Part shown: piece after piece, positions 23,201 to 35,070 of the stretch
How the letters are laid out: every line of letters starts with the position of its first letter
Position numbering within the stretch: position 1 is the first letter of the stretch
Assembly (NCBI RefSeq): GCF_000247695.1
Contig: NW_004624844.1
Location: forward strand, 672,214-736,213
From: Heterocephalus glaber
Taxonomy: Eukaryota > Chordata > Mammalia > Rodentia > Bathyergidae
Direction of reading: 5' to 3'
DNA length: 64,000 nucleotides
Translations under genes and position numbers: made by a program
Notes under the pieces: model-generated
Database searches by the model: none
What the model saw: only the letters and a program-made list of their open reading frames with translations
What the model was told of the DNA's origin: nothing

Positions 23201-26200
23201 CTAGGAACTTCTTTATTACATATTTCCTGTTGTTGTCTCATTTCTTGCTCTTGGAACTCCTTAGATGCATCTTCTATATGAGAATACATTTGTTTTAAAT
23301 CAAATATAACATATTCCGAATCAGTTGTTTCCAAAACAGGATGCTGGATTTTCACGTAAGTTTCTTCCAGTTGACTACAATCTAATTCTTGGACTTTTAC
23401 ATCTGCATTTTGTGAGTGAAACTGCTTTAGGTCAAATGTAACAAATGTTTCATGTTCAGTCTTTTCAGAAACTGCAGACTGATCTACAGGACCTATTTCA
23501 GTCTGGTGTTCCCTCTCTTGTACTTCAAATTCTTTATGAGTTTGAGAGGAAAGCAGTTTCAAATTCATCACAATGTTAGATGAATCTGGTTCTGTGTTTG
23601 AAGACATTTTCTCTCCCTGGTACATATTTGCATTTAGATTACTTGAGCTTGATTCTCTTTGCTTTAATGAAAAGTCTTTGTCATCAAGCTTCCTTTGAGG
23701 AGTAGTCACAAATGATTTCTTGGTAGGTCTTTTTTCTAGAGCTCCTTTTTCTACCTGCTGTAACTTTTCAAATGCAATGATTCTATGCTTCACCTTTTTC
23801 CCTGGGTAGTATCTTTCTTCATCAAGGGGTTCTTCATAAATAATGATAGATGAGTCCTTTGTATTTTGAACTTTGTCAGAAGTTCTCCTAGAATGGATAC
23901 TCAGTAAATAGTCTCCTTGGGCATGTTCTTGCACATTTTCCCATTCTGATATACCAAGGTTTCCAAAATCATTTCTTACCTCTTTCCTAATATTAACTTC
24001 ACTGAAATCATCTGAATATGAATAAACAGAACCCTCTGCTTGGTGCAGATTCAATTTTTCACTTACACGTTCCTCTCTTTGTTCACCTGAGGATGAAATA
24101 AGTTCAGCCCTGAGAGGCTTGTTGATGTTTGTAGATCTAGAAGCACTCTGCATAAACTTGGGCAGTTCTTCTCTGGAAGTTGTATGATGTATGTGTTCTT
24201 TTTGGTCTACCTGCTCAATTGTTTCAAGGCTTTGAAAATATTCCTTTGTGGGATATTCATTTACACTTGACTGGGGAGTAAAAGGACCTACTGGATAGTC
24301 ATAAAAACATGCCCTTACAGAGTCTCCCTGAACTTGTACCTGTGGATCTTTGGAAAACCGTGCACAAATCCCACCAGTATTTTTGAGTTGACTGTATTTC
24401 CTGTACGGGACAGGTTCCACTGTTAGATCTAAAATGCTCTCAACTATGCCTGAATCGTTTTCAGCAACACATTTATATTTTCCAGAATCTTGAGAACTAA
24501 CATCATTAACATATAATTTGTAGCTATAATTAACGTCTTCGAACTGGAACTTCTGGTTCTGCTTTAAAAGGACTCCATGCTGGAACCATGATACAACTGG
24601 CTGAGGCTCACCAGATATTAAACATTCAAGTACTATAGAATCCCCTTCTCTACACCTGGAATACTGTGGCATTTCTTGTAACATTTTTGGTGGTTCATTA
24701 GTAATATCGGAGGAGAATATAAATTTGTGTTTTGGTGACTGAGTAGCTTGATCCTGAGGCACTGGTTCAGACTCCAGCTGCAATGTTTCTCTCAACTCTT
24801 TATCCTGTTCTGGGGTTGGAGTGGCTGCTGTTATCTGAATTTCTACGGGGAAGTAAAGCAGTTCTGCACCTGCAGAGGGAAGACCTGATGGGCTGGTTTT
24901 TACCATGTGGAGATTTCCTTGACCCTCTTGACTCCAAGATGCATGGAGACCTTCTGCTTGATCAAACACCAAAGCCAGCTCCTCTTCCTCATCAGTGTAG
25001 TCGTGGAGCATTCGGACTTTATGTGGATCGAAGCCACATCTTTGCTTTGCTCTCACTCTAAGTATACCTGTTGTTTTTACCGTTCCATATTGGTTAAACA
25101 GCACACAGGTCACAGAACCTTCATTTTGAGGATGAACAGAAGAAAAAGTTAATGTTGAATAGTTTTTTAAAGTATGAACATTAAAGCCCTGATTATGTGG
25201 GATTGGTATGTCATTGTTGTACCACGTCACTATGGGTTGAGGATATCCTTGAAAATGACATACAAACTTGCAACTGTCACCTTCATAAACTTCTTGAGAT
25301 TCGATTTCTTGAAGAAACAAAGGTGGGCAACGTTGTGGACGGTTTTGGAAAGAACTGTCAAAAAATCTTGTCAATTTTTCTTTGTGTTGAGTTTTGAATT
25401 CATCAATTTTTGTGGAAGCAGTGTCTTCTAATTGTCTCAAGTCACCCTGTCTTATTTTTTCACTTTCTATTTCTTCAGTCTCTTTAATATTTATGAGTGT
25501 ATCCAAAGATTCACTGGCATATGGCATGTGCACTTGAGACATCTTTTTAGGAGTCTCATATATTTCCTCATTCTTAGATATGTTAGTAATATATTTAGAT
25601 GACTCCCTCACTGTGATGTTACTCATAATTTCTTCATACTGTCCCCTTGCTTGGACATTTTCATTTGCCAGAGCATTATCACATAAATAATCTTTTGATA
25701 GACTTTCTTCTACAAATGCCTCTTGGCTCAGTCTAATTTCAGTCTGGAGAATTTCATCAACGGTAGTTTGAAAGTTTGTGAGAAGTTCTCTGGATTCTAC
25801 AATTTGATCCATTTGGTTTGGAAGGATGTATGGATTTTGGATAATGGCCTCAGGTAAATTATCCTTGTTTTCAGCCAGATCAGACCTAGATTTGCTCTTT
25901 ATTTTCTGTCTAGAGAACAGAATATCTGTCTCATGAGCTTCAGTTCTCCAAGTTCTTGAGCTTATTTCAGATGATGTATCTAAAGCAGATAATTTCTTTT
26001 TCTCCATTAATATTTTTCTAGCCTCCCGTAAACGCTGCAGCTTCATTTTGGTTTCCTCATCTAGGAAAATTTCCCCTACATTAAGGCACCCTCTTATATC
26101 AGGTTTAAATTCTAAATATTCTTCATCATTCATATAATCTGCTTTCTTGCCAGCACTTACTGTACTAAAGTGTATAGTTCTCATCATTCCCTTTAGTTCC

Positions 26201-26783
26201 ATGTCTTGTTTTTTATTAAAAGGAGAGCCAGTTAATCTAAGGTCAACCTTTATCCTATCTTGTTTCTTTTCAACTAAAGCCTCCATGTTTTCACATGTCT
26301 GTTCTGCCCTTTTCAGAAATTCTAAGTATTTCTCATCTTGCCCTTTCTGGATAACAAGCAATGATGCAGTCGACTCAGCAGATCCTTCACTATTAATTGC
26401 CAATAACCTATAACTTCCAGAATCTCTGAATTGGACCCTTTTGACCTCTAGACTGGCAGAATGATGATGTAAATCACTTTCAGTTTTTATAACCCGACGA
26501 AGACCTGTTGGGATGGGCCGATTATTATGAAACCAAGTCATTTCTGGAGTTGGACAGGCAATTAATTTACATGTAAAAAGAGCAGGTTCACCCTCTAAAA
26601 CATACTTAAACATAAGTTTTTGAGTAAAGGAAGGCTTGAAGTATTCGGGCCAGGAACTTGTAGATGATATTCTACTTGCATATCTTTTAGCAGTCATAGA
26701 GCTGTGGTCTATGTCTTCAGAATCTGAAAAGGCATCACGAGTATCCCTATCTGAATGTTCAGCTTCCTCCTCGGAGAATAATT
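20290..26783 (-). CDS. TTN: Titin novex-3 terminal exon (human exon 48 equivalent)
   Basis: A single open exon of about 6.5 kb, entered in phase 1 after a T-rich CCAG acceptor, ends at TGA (20290-20292). It is the alternative last coding exon of the roughly 700-kDa novex-3 titin, which stops before the spring. Counting the in-frame Met at 26799 as 1, six Ig domains lie near residues 56-151, 490-581, 701-795, 1743-1836, 1940-2033 and 2078-2169. Long disorder-prone acidic stretches separate them. An 11-residue ERFSTPPGEAL tandem array sits near 1590-1675. The C-terminal Ig region is known to bind obscurin. There are no internal stops. The upstream Met lies partly in the acceptor and is not a start. 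Confidence 0.96.
21772..22077 (-). repeat. TTN: 33-bp coding tandem array in novex-3 (ERFSTPPGEAL)
   Basis: Seven nearly identical 33-base units run from 21772 to 22002, followed by degenerate units to about 22077. Each encodes Glu-Arg-Phe-Ser-Thr-Pro-Pro-Gly-Glu-Ala/Val-Leu. Units differ at only a few sites, mostly ctccc/ttccc, gga/ggg and gtgtg/gtgta. The period keeps the frame, so copy number can vary without breaking the protein. Each unit adds one Ser-Thr-Pro-Pro site. Confidence 0.95.
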
Positions 26784-27864
26784 CTGGAAAAAAATACATT
26801 GTAAAGCATTTTACTATCTTCCATCATATTTGAAAAGTTGAAAATAAATTAAATTGCAAAATACGAAATGAAATGAGGTGCATGCTACAGATTCTCACAA
26901 ATCCATAAGAAAATTCACTCACCATATTTGTTCGAATAAACGCAACACCATGCTCTGTTTAAAAGATTCTGACACGAAAATCGTTCGTTGTCTGGTCTTT
27001 TCTTCAAACTGCTGAAATTTCTTCTTGAACAAGCAAAAATGCATTTCAAAATAACATAGTCCTGTGCATATTTGTTTTGAGGGCAGGAAAACCGTTGTTT
27101 TGATAGCGAAGAGGAAAATCTTACCTGACTTGCAGAGAGTGGAATAAACGCCCTTTCTGATCCTTGTGATTGTAGTTTAAATTATATTTTTGAGAATTAA
27201 CTATTTAAAAATATATACAAGAACTGTAACCATAAATAATTAGCTAAATACAATGAGAAGGCGTTTATTCGAACTAATACAGCCATAAAGTCGCAATGTT
27301 ATGCAAAGAAAAGCAGGCAGTAAGGATCACATGAGACAGCTATCTGCAAGCCAGTGTAAGAAACATATCAATGTTAAAATGATATATGTGCATGAAGTGT
27401 AAACCAAGAATGGGAATGTATCATTTTCACACATCCTAAATACAGTAGCATTTCAATCATAATTCATTCATGACACTGCATTCTGAGAATGATAGTTAGG
27501 TTATTGTCTATCGTTCAATTTAATTCACCGTGATTTTGAAAACAAAGTTCTACTTTATGATTTCATGCATTAAGATGACAACTGTTTATAAGACACACTT
27601 TTGAAAATAGCTGGAAACATGAAGTTGAATATAGCTGATAACGTTTAAATTGAAGATTTTGAATCACCATACAACAAATTACTATAAAATGCATGTAACC
27701 ATCAGCATACTACCCAGGCATGCGACATAGTAATATATACTCTAAGAGATATATTTGTACATCTATGTCATTTTTCCCAATAGTACTAAAGAGACAAGGC
27801 AGCTCAAGGATTCTATTAATCCTTCAGAATTTCTATTTGGATCTCACATTCATTATAACAATAC
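26784..27864 (-). other. Intron, 1,081 nt
   Basis: It lies between the 57-nt linker exon and novex-3. No repeat or exon was recognised. Confidence 0.85.
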
Positions 27865-27921
27865 CTTTCATCTCCATTTCAACCTGCTGTTCAATCCCCT
27901 CATACAGCATCGATTCAGGGG
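27865..27921 (-). CDS. TTN: Titin 57-nt linker exon (human exon 47 equivalent)
   Basis: A tiny exon, phase 1 at both ends, encodes APESMLYEGIEQQVEMEMK. It matches the recalled human APES-I-L-H-E-R-I-E-Q-E-I-E-MEMK. It joins I15 either to the novex-3 exon or to the N2B exon. The acceptor is TTTTAG and the donor GAAAG/GTATTG. It was found by homology and phase. Confidence 0.9.
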
Positions 27922-28409
27922 CTAAAATGGAAAAAAAGGAAAGAGAGTTTAGTGATTAACTACATATACTTTCTGCATCAATTCATGATTTATATGATTA
28001 AAATTTTCTCTTTATTTGAAAAACAGAAAACTACACCTCCCAATTCACGAAAAAGTCCATGCCAAACCAATCAATCAGCTGATAAAGTACATGAAAATGT
28101 TGACAGAAAGTTTCAAAAGATTTTTATTTTAGGTTCTCTAAGAAATTTCCACTTTTAGTCCTATAATCTGCCATGCCTTCACATGCACTCAGAAAAGCAA
28201 TCCACAAACTAAAGAACTATTTTTTAAAAGTCCTATTTGATGGAACACTGGCTCTGAAATGAAATCACAGTGAGAAGGACCATGCATTTTCTAGCTTGCC
28301 ACTTTTAGTTGATGAATACTCTGAGTCTTTCCTGCAGAACTAAACATTTTTGTTAGTCATTACTCCTTCAGTCTGAACCACTTTTCTGTGTTTAAACTAT
28401 ACAAAGTCC

Positions 28410-28490
28410 TGCACTGGGGATTTAGCTCAGTGGTTCCACCGCCTGCCTCACAAGAGCAAAGTCTTGAGTTCGATTCCCAGTACCAAAAAT
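28410..28490 (+). mobile_element. ID-like SINE (tRNA-derived)
   Basis: A and B boxes are clear (TTTAGCTCAGTGGTTCC, GTTCGATTCCC). The perfect 16-base duplication aaactatacaaagtcc lies at 28394-28409 and 28491-28506. It is antisense to titin, in the intron between novex-2 and the 57-nt linker exon. Confidence 0.92.
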
Positions 28491-30334
28491 AAACTATACA
28501 AAGTCCCATTACATATCAAGGAGCGAAACAAAGACGTCTCAATTTAAAATTGCTTTTATTATACGGGGAATAGGCATAACTTTTGGATCCATGGTCTCTG
28601 TGGCAGCTTCCTGGCAAAGGCTGGCACCCTCAGATAACTCTTGTTCTTCAGCCATGTCGTTTTATTTCATTGGATGTGACTCAGCTTCTCAGTTCCTTAA
28701 GGTCTTTGGCATAAAGTTAATGACAAACTTGACGTTTTCTTCCATGATTCACTTTTTACTTCACAAGTGGTTTGTATTTGTGACTCTCTGAGTGTTTTAA
28801 TACTTTTAGGGTTTGAACCAAGAGTAACTTTTGTAACTGCTCTGGTTTGCAATTCTTTTGCTAGGTAAGAATATGTTAGGAAAAGGTATAAATTAGGTGT
28901 ATTTGTAAGAATAAAAGACATGGCGAATGTAGAGCAGATGGAATGTTATTAGGATGAGAAGGAAAGACAGCGTGCTAGTCCCAATACTGACATGTGACGT
29001 ATCTATGTTTACTACTATCATAAGAACTCTATTCAAACAGATTTACAGGGATTTATGTCCCCACCCGATCTTGGTGAACAATTATGTGGCCTTCATGAAC
29101 TTATTAGGCCAAAATAAAAGAGGAACACATAAGTAATGGCCTTACGTTAAATAACAAGACAACTGTCTGATCCTCCATTCTTCAAACACCTAAACATCTT
29201 ATCTTTTACTTATCTTTTAAGTAAGGCAGTTTGGACTTGGAAAAAAAGTCTTGCTTCAAGAACACTTAAATATAATGATTTAGAGTTGAGTGAATTAGAG
29301 ATCCTGGAGCAAAAATGACCAGCTCAAATCTATTCTGTGAACATGACATTCAAATGCTATACTAGGCACTTGATTCTTTAGGAAGGCATTCAAACACTTA
29401 CATTCTCTCACCTCCACAATACAGTCAAGTCCCAATTATACATTGCTGCAGAACTGTCAAAGCTGTCACCGGAATGATATGTAGACAACATGTCAAGATA
29501 CACAGTCATTCTGTGATTACCGTGCTAACCAGAACCTACCATAAAATTATGGGTCAGTGCCGGGGATGGCAGACTTTCCCACATAGTTTATAGACTGGAC
29601 CTCAGTTTTTGAGATATACCCTTTGCAGGCTATGGATCCAGAACAGGAAATAGGTATAAAATAAAATCCCAGATTAAAATGAGAAATGGTCCCTTTTTGG
29701 TGAGTGCATAAAACAGATGCTCTGGGCAGGGAGGATGATTACGGTTTCAAAATTCAGTGCAGAGGTGGCTGTGTATGTAAGCCGCATTGAACTGTCCCCC
29801 TTCGTCTCTGACACCTCAACAACAGCGTGGCCGGGATCAGAGCAGAACTCAAGGCCGCAGCTTTCCAAGACCCCTGGAGACACCAGGCTTCATTCAGCCA
29901 ATCTCTTTCCATGGGGTTCAGTGAAGTACCTTGGCCTTCAGACACAAAATACAAATTTCTAGCACTTGAAGAACAATTTCCCCATCCTGATAGTATTGAA
30001 GAGCAAAGGCTATGGAAAGAGGGAGAAGTTGTCCTTGTCCAGACAAGTTCATCTGTGTTCTTCCAGATATAGTGGAGAAGCAAGTACAATAATGACAAAA
30101 TAATGATCTTGCCATGAGAAAATTCTACAATTCCAGGAGAATGCAGGCATGGAAAAGGAGTGCCACTTATTGAAAAACGTCTACAAATTACTAATTTTTA
30201 GCCCAGGCAGACCCTTATTATTTTCAGCACATAATTTTCTATTTTCATGGCCTCATAAATAACTATAACCTCCAGATCTGAAAAGAAAGGGTAGATAGTA
30301 ATTGTTGAACCTCTTACTACTATCTTCCTTTCTT

Positions 30335-30516
30335 TTGGATTTTTTTCTTTTTGTGTTTTGCTTTTCTTTTTTGAGGCAAGCTCTTGCTATGCAGTCCAGG
30401 CTGGCTTTGTTTCACTATGTAGCCTAGGGTGGCCTTGAACTTGCAGCAGTCCTCTTGCCTCAGCCTCCTTAGTTGGGGGATTATAGGGGTGCACCACCAC
30501 ACCTAGCTAGCTTCTT
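30335..30516 (-). mobile_element. B1-type SINE (7SL-derived)
   Basis: On the minus strand it reads GGTGTGGTGGTGCACCCCTA, GGAGGCTGAGGCAAGAGGA, AAGTTCAAGGCCACCCTAGG, then CTTGCCTCAAAAAAG and an A-rich tail. This is the Alu/B1 layout with a Pol III box B (AGTTCAAGGCC). It supports a rodent source. Confidence 0.85.
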
Positions 30517-30873
30517 ACTAGCTTCACTGGTACATTTTGTAGGTGGCACATTTGGTAAATATTGCTGTAAATAATAAACTATAAATCATAAACTGTAAGT
30601 AAACTATAAAGCAGCACATATGAAATAAGCTTCAACTTTCTGAACCTAGAAAATTGAACTTTATGAATCTAGGTTGGAAAGTTAAATTTTTAATCAAGTT
30701 TGGCCAATAGCGAGGTCGACTTTCCTAAGCCATTTATGAAGAGAATGCTAGATATATTCTAATTAACATATTTATCGATTCAATTTGCATGGTTGCATAA
30801 CTACTGGCGTAAAGCTGCTTAAAGCAATGAAGATGAAATGGAGTAAGTCATAGCTAAAAAATAAAATAACCGC

Positions 30874-31442
30874 CTTCTATGCTTAGCACTGCTGAGGTTG
30901 TCCTCTCTTCACAGTCATTGTGTACAATGCAGCCATAGAGTCCTTGGTCTACCAGCTGAACACTGCACATAAGAAACTGGATATTTCCATCGTGTGATTG
31001 CTTCACTCTCAGATTCCTCTATCTTTACACCTTCACAAGTACAGGTTACCTCAACCAAAGATTCATCTTCCAAAACATGGAGGAATCTGGCGGTGTCCCC
31101 ACACTTTACAGTAAGGTCCTGGAGATGCAGGAGAATCTTGAGTGCCTCACCCATTGACTCTTCAGTGCATTGCTCCCATAACTCGCTGTTATCCACAGAT
31201 TGTGAGAAGGACGTGGTATGGTGCAACTCTACATCTTGAACAGATGTAGCTGAGGTGGGTGGAACCCTGAGATACACTTTCAAAAACCTGCACTTAATAT
31301 TCACATGATGATGCTTGGAATGATTTAATTTCCATTTGGGATATTTTGCTTTCTTCCTTTGTGAAAGAGGAATTTGCCACTGCCTGTGACTTGGTGGACT
31401 TCGTTACATCCTTCCCAGAACTTTGCCTATCTAGGGCTAGCA
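30874..31442 (-). pseudogene. TTN: Decayed titin novex-2 exon (human exon 46 equivalent)
   Basis: Homology to human novex-2 (192 codons) is clear but spread over three frames. The exon opens in the expected phase with LALDRQSSGKDVTKSTKSQA and reaches an in-frame TAA at 31294-31296. After a one-base insertion near 31254, homology resumes in a second frame (SVQDVEL, then HLQDLTVKCGDTARFLHVLE). Near 31005 an apparent two-base deletion moves it to a third frame (GNIQFLMCSVQLVDQGLYGC). The last exon bases, GAAG, are followed by GC instead of GT. The length is 569 nt, not divisible by 3; the expected length is 576. It cannot encode the Ig domain, so inclusion would truncate titin. Confidence 0.9.
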
Positions 31443-32101
31443 CTATAAATGCAAGTGACAAGAAAAAGAAAAGAATATTATGATTTAAGCTTTGTCACTT
31501 GGCTAGGTAAGTAACGTAGAATGGCATGAAAGCTAAAGATGAAGGATGTCCTTGTCCCTTGGAAGCAGCATTCTGGATGCAGGCTGCTCTAGGATGTCAG
31601 GATCACAGAAAAGAATACTCATTCCCAGTGATCCAGCGATGAAGGCTTAGGCGGGTGCCATAGAGAATGTGGTTCCTTCCTTCTGTTGCCATTTGCAGCT
31701 ATACAGAACTGACACAGTCTGTCCTCCTTCCCCCCACCTTATTTTTAGCTGACTATGTTTGCAATACCATTTATCTTCCCTATACTTTATAAACAATATA
31801 CAACAAATAGATCATTTAATGATGCATTGTTGTTTAGAAAAACAAAAAAGTCAAGCAAAGTTGATGCTTAAACATAATAATGACTGGTTCTCTAATGAAC
31901 AGAATACCCACTTCATTGCAATTTAAAGTGCACAAGTTAACCCATAATTGAGGGCTTGGGAAGACTTGCTGGGTGTTACTTTATTAGTAGATTATGGACT
32001 GGCTATATTATGCAATGAAACAAACAGCAGACTCTCGTTAGTAACAGGAGAACTAGAAGGTATGCAGCAAGTAAAAGTCCTTGAAGCAAGATGGGCTTTA
32101 C
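31443..32101 (-). other. Intron between novex-1 and decayed novex-2
   Basis: 659 nt; nothing recognised. Confidence 0.85.
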
Positions 32102-32476
32102 CTTTTGGAGTCACTGTGAGTGTAGCTGCACATGTGGTGTCCCCAGCACTATTGGCTGCTTTGCAAGAGTACTGCCCAGCATGTTCTGAGTAAGCATCAA
32201 CTATAAGCATTAAAGCCATGCCCGTGGACTCCTCAAAATGGAAAACTACATCTTTGGTCGGTGGAATTGGCTGCTGGTTATGAAACCACTGGATTTCTGG
32301 CTTGGGAATGCCAAAAACCCTTGCATGAAATCTGACTGTCTCCCCGTTGTGCACCCTGAGGCTTGACAGAGGCTGGATGAAGAAGGGCTTTTGGCCAAGG
32401 GCCTCCTTCTTAAATGAAACTGATGAAGAGACATGCCATTGGGAGTTTGATGTAACTTCTTCAAATTTGCTAAATC
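32102..32476 (-). CDS. TTN: Titin alternative exon novex-1 (human exon 45 equivalent)
   Basis: The exon is 375 nt, exactly 125 codons' worth, phase 1 at both ends, matching the recalled size of human novex-1. It has a TTTTCAG acceptor and an AAAAG/GTAAAG donor. It begins GFSKFEEVTSNSQWHVSSSV, a linker, and then one Ig domain: PFFIQPLSSLRVHNGETVRF, IPKPEIQWFHNQQ, EHAGQYSCKAANSAG, ending ATLTVTPK. Novex-1 replaces N2B in minor cardiac and skeletal titin isoforms. It is fully open and looks functional, in contrast to its neighbour novex-2. Confidence 0.93.
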
Positions 32477-33515
32477 CTGAAAAGAAGCATGCCAGTTTTT
32501 AATGTCTTTCCCTGCATCGAAACCAAAACTCACTTGGAGCTGCATCATAAATTTCAATGATGGGTTAGAATCCAGTCTAATCCTAATGCTTTGTGCCTCA
32601 CTACTGAATCAAAGTCACACAAGTGCACTTCCATTGCCCAGGTCGGCAAGCTGAGACATGAATGAATGGGTCAAGGAACTTCACCATGTTGTTCCCAAAG
32701 GCTATAGTGGAGGACGCAGTTGGGTGTAGGTACTGATTTTTTTCTTTCTCTGTTTATAAAACAAGCGTCTCCATTTTGTAAACCTCTTTTCATTCATGAT
32801 TAAGAAAATATTTAACTATAGTAAGCATTTAAGAGTAAGGAAGCAGAAGCTTTCCTAAATCCTTATCTATTTTATGTACTTAATTCTATGTAGATTATAT
32901 TCATTAGGGACAGCAGTCTGATTACATAAAAATATTGTTATCCTTGTTTTGAACTAAAGGGGCATTATGTCTGAGAAAGTGTTTCTGATTACAGTTCAGG
33001 AGTCCCAACAAACAGAAACGTGAGACCACTTTAACCCTGGCCCCTCCACACTCAGGTATTCCTTAAGTGTTGGTGAATATGTCTAGCCTGTGAACAGATC
33101 TGAAATTGTCCACCAGGCCTCCTGTGAAATCATAATGGTCTCAACACAATGAGAACATAACACTGCAGGGTTTTAAGAAGTGTGAAATATTTTCATCCCA
33201 GCTAAATGAGAAAGCAAATTTAGCAATTTCTTCAGCATCACTCTGATACATGCTAATCAGCAAGCATGAAAGGTAGTGTGACAGAAATATATCACAAAAC
33301 TTAATGGGGAAAAAGCAGGGCAAAATAAAAAATGATAGTCTGTGATTCATAAAGAGAAGGAACAAGAGCATTGGATATAACATGGAAATAATTAGTTACA
33401 TTAAAAGAGAATGGTTTGACCAGTTATGATTTACACGAAATCTTTAGTAACTGTTACTGGCATTGTCAGATTAGATCACTATTTAAATGTGGTTCTTAAA
33501 ATTGCTTTACTCTAC
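32477..33515 (-). other. Intron between I15 and novex-1
   Basis: 1,039 nt; no repeat recognised. Confidence 0.85.
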
Positions 33516-33704
33516 CTTCCAGTCTCAAGTTTGCTGTGCTTGACACTTGGCCTACAGCATTACTAGCAACAAAAGTGTAAGTTCCTTCATCTTCTGGATA
33601 AGCTTCAGCAACTTCTAATTGGTAAGTGTCTTCAAACTGTGTCATTTTAAAGAACCGCGATGGCTTGATTTTCTTGTCTTTGCTGTACCAAGATACTTTT
33701 AGAT
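33516..33704 (-). CDS. TTN: Titin exon: second part of Ig I15
   Basis: Phase 1 at both ends (189 nt). It encodes DLKVSWYSKDKKIKPSRFF, QFEDTYQLEVAEAYPEDEGT and YTFVASNAVGQVSSTANLRL. It is the last constitutive domain before the alternatively spliced novex and N2B exons. It was identified by homology and splice phase. Confidence 0.93.
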
Positions 33705-34744
33705 CTGTATCACAAAAGAAAAAAAAGATACATATTTAAGTCGCAAAAATGAGTGAATTTTTAAATTTAACTACCAACACAATGTTAGAGTATAGACTGC
33801 GTTTCTTATTTATCTTAAGGACAATACATTATTCTTTGGGCATGCTTTATCTGCCACTATAAGATTTCCTTTCATCTTCAAGAAAGAAACATGACTCTAG
33901 AAAAATCTAGCCTGTTCTATTGTTGAACTGGTTGTAATATTTAAAATGATAGAACTGTAGTTATATTCTTTTAATGCATTTGAATGCCATGTGATGAAAG
34001 CAAGGACATGATTTTGACTTATATGGTGACCTTGAGAAAAAAGTCCAAAGAAGTAGACATTATGAAGGACTGGACCTGGGCTGGTGGTTGCATTCTGGGA
34101 CAGGAAGTAAGAAAAACCTTCAATTATGGTTTACAGAAAGATCAATCAAAAAGAGAACAGAGAAGATCAACGTTCTACAAAATCTAAAATAGACACCTGA
34201 ATCTAAAGAAAAAAACTCTAGGATTTTTTTTGATGGTGTATTTAACTGGTACATGTGTATATATCAGTATGTGTGGCACAAATGAACAGAAAATGATTTT
34301 TAAAACTGAGAGAGAGGCTTAAGGAATTTGGGTATCTTAGACACATTTAACTTTTTTCAAATTAGCAGTTACAATACAGTGTAACTCTTTCCATACAAGT
34401 GATTGAGCTATCTTAATAGAAAATAAAAACCCAAATGAGGTATAAAGCAAAGCACTATTATGTTGTCATGCTTAAAGGTAATATGTACTTTAAATTTAGT
34501 TGTTTTAATTGCCAGAGTCAAAGCCATTTTAGTTTTGGAGTATAGTCGTTATACCAGTTCTTAATCTCAATTCTGGCCATAGGGTTCTTCTAGTAGCCCA
34601 ATCGGTCCATCAAAGTCAATATACGAAGGTTTCCTTCCTTTCTACAATGCCAGTTGTTTGTAAATTACAGGTTCTCTTTTTAAAGAAACAAATCTTTTTT
34701 GTTCTTTACATAGCAAGGAAGGTTTGAAGGTGGAATCTTGACAG

Positions 34745-34900
34745 TACACCCTGGCATTGTGTGACTTTGGACATGCCATTTAATCTCTCTGAACCAGTCT
34801 TCTCTTTGTAAAATTGGATGCAAAATAATTCATGGCCCTTTCATTACACAAAAGTGTTGTGAGAACTAAGTAACATAACATGCAAAAGGCTTCAATGTCA
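34745..34900 (+). repeat. Fossil MIR fragment
   Basis: It contains tgtgactttggacatgcca, ttaatctctctgaaccagt and gtgttgtgagaactaagtaa, the usual MIR core order (CTTGGGCAAG, AACCTCTCTGAGCC, GTTGTGAGGATTAA). Confidence 0.55.
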
Positions 34901-35033
34901 GTCATTAAAGCAAGAATGTCTAAAATCCAGAGGGGATCAGGAGTATCCCCAGTAATGTGCCAAAAGATCAGGAGATATGATACAACAGGTGACACCAGGG
35001 AATTGAACAGTCATCCAACAACTAATCTGTGCA

Positions 35034-35036
<3 letters not shown>

Positions 35037-35069
<33 letters not shown>
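35037..35069 (+). repeat. Dinucleotide microsatellite (GT)n
   Basis: About 16 GT units in the long intron inside Ig I15. Likely length-polymorphic. Confidence 0.95.

Positions 35070-35070
<1 letters not shown>

Larger units (their letters stand above)
27922..30873 (-). other. Intronic region between linker exon and decayed novex-2
   Basis: It holds an ID-like SINE and a B1-type SINE. Short open frames at 28.6-30.1 kb on both strands show no recognisable domain. Confidence 0.85.

Noticed and set aside
26783..26799. ATG at the start of the 2,169-codon open frame as a translation start
   Set aside because: The ATG lies in the T-rich acceptor of the novex-3 exon; the frame is entered by splicing in phase 1.
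29674..30115. Overlapping open frames on both strands in the novex intron
   Set aside because: They are short, have no conserved motif, and do not fit titin splice phases.
33984..34187. Small plus-strand open frame with an ATG
   Set aside because: It has 67 codons in a large intron with no recognised domain or promoter signal.
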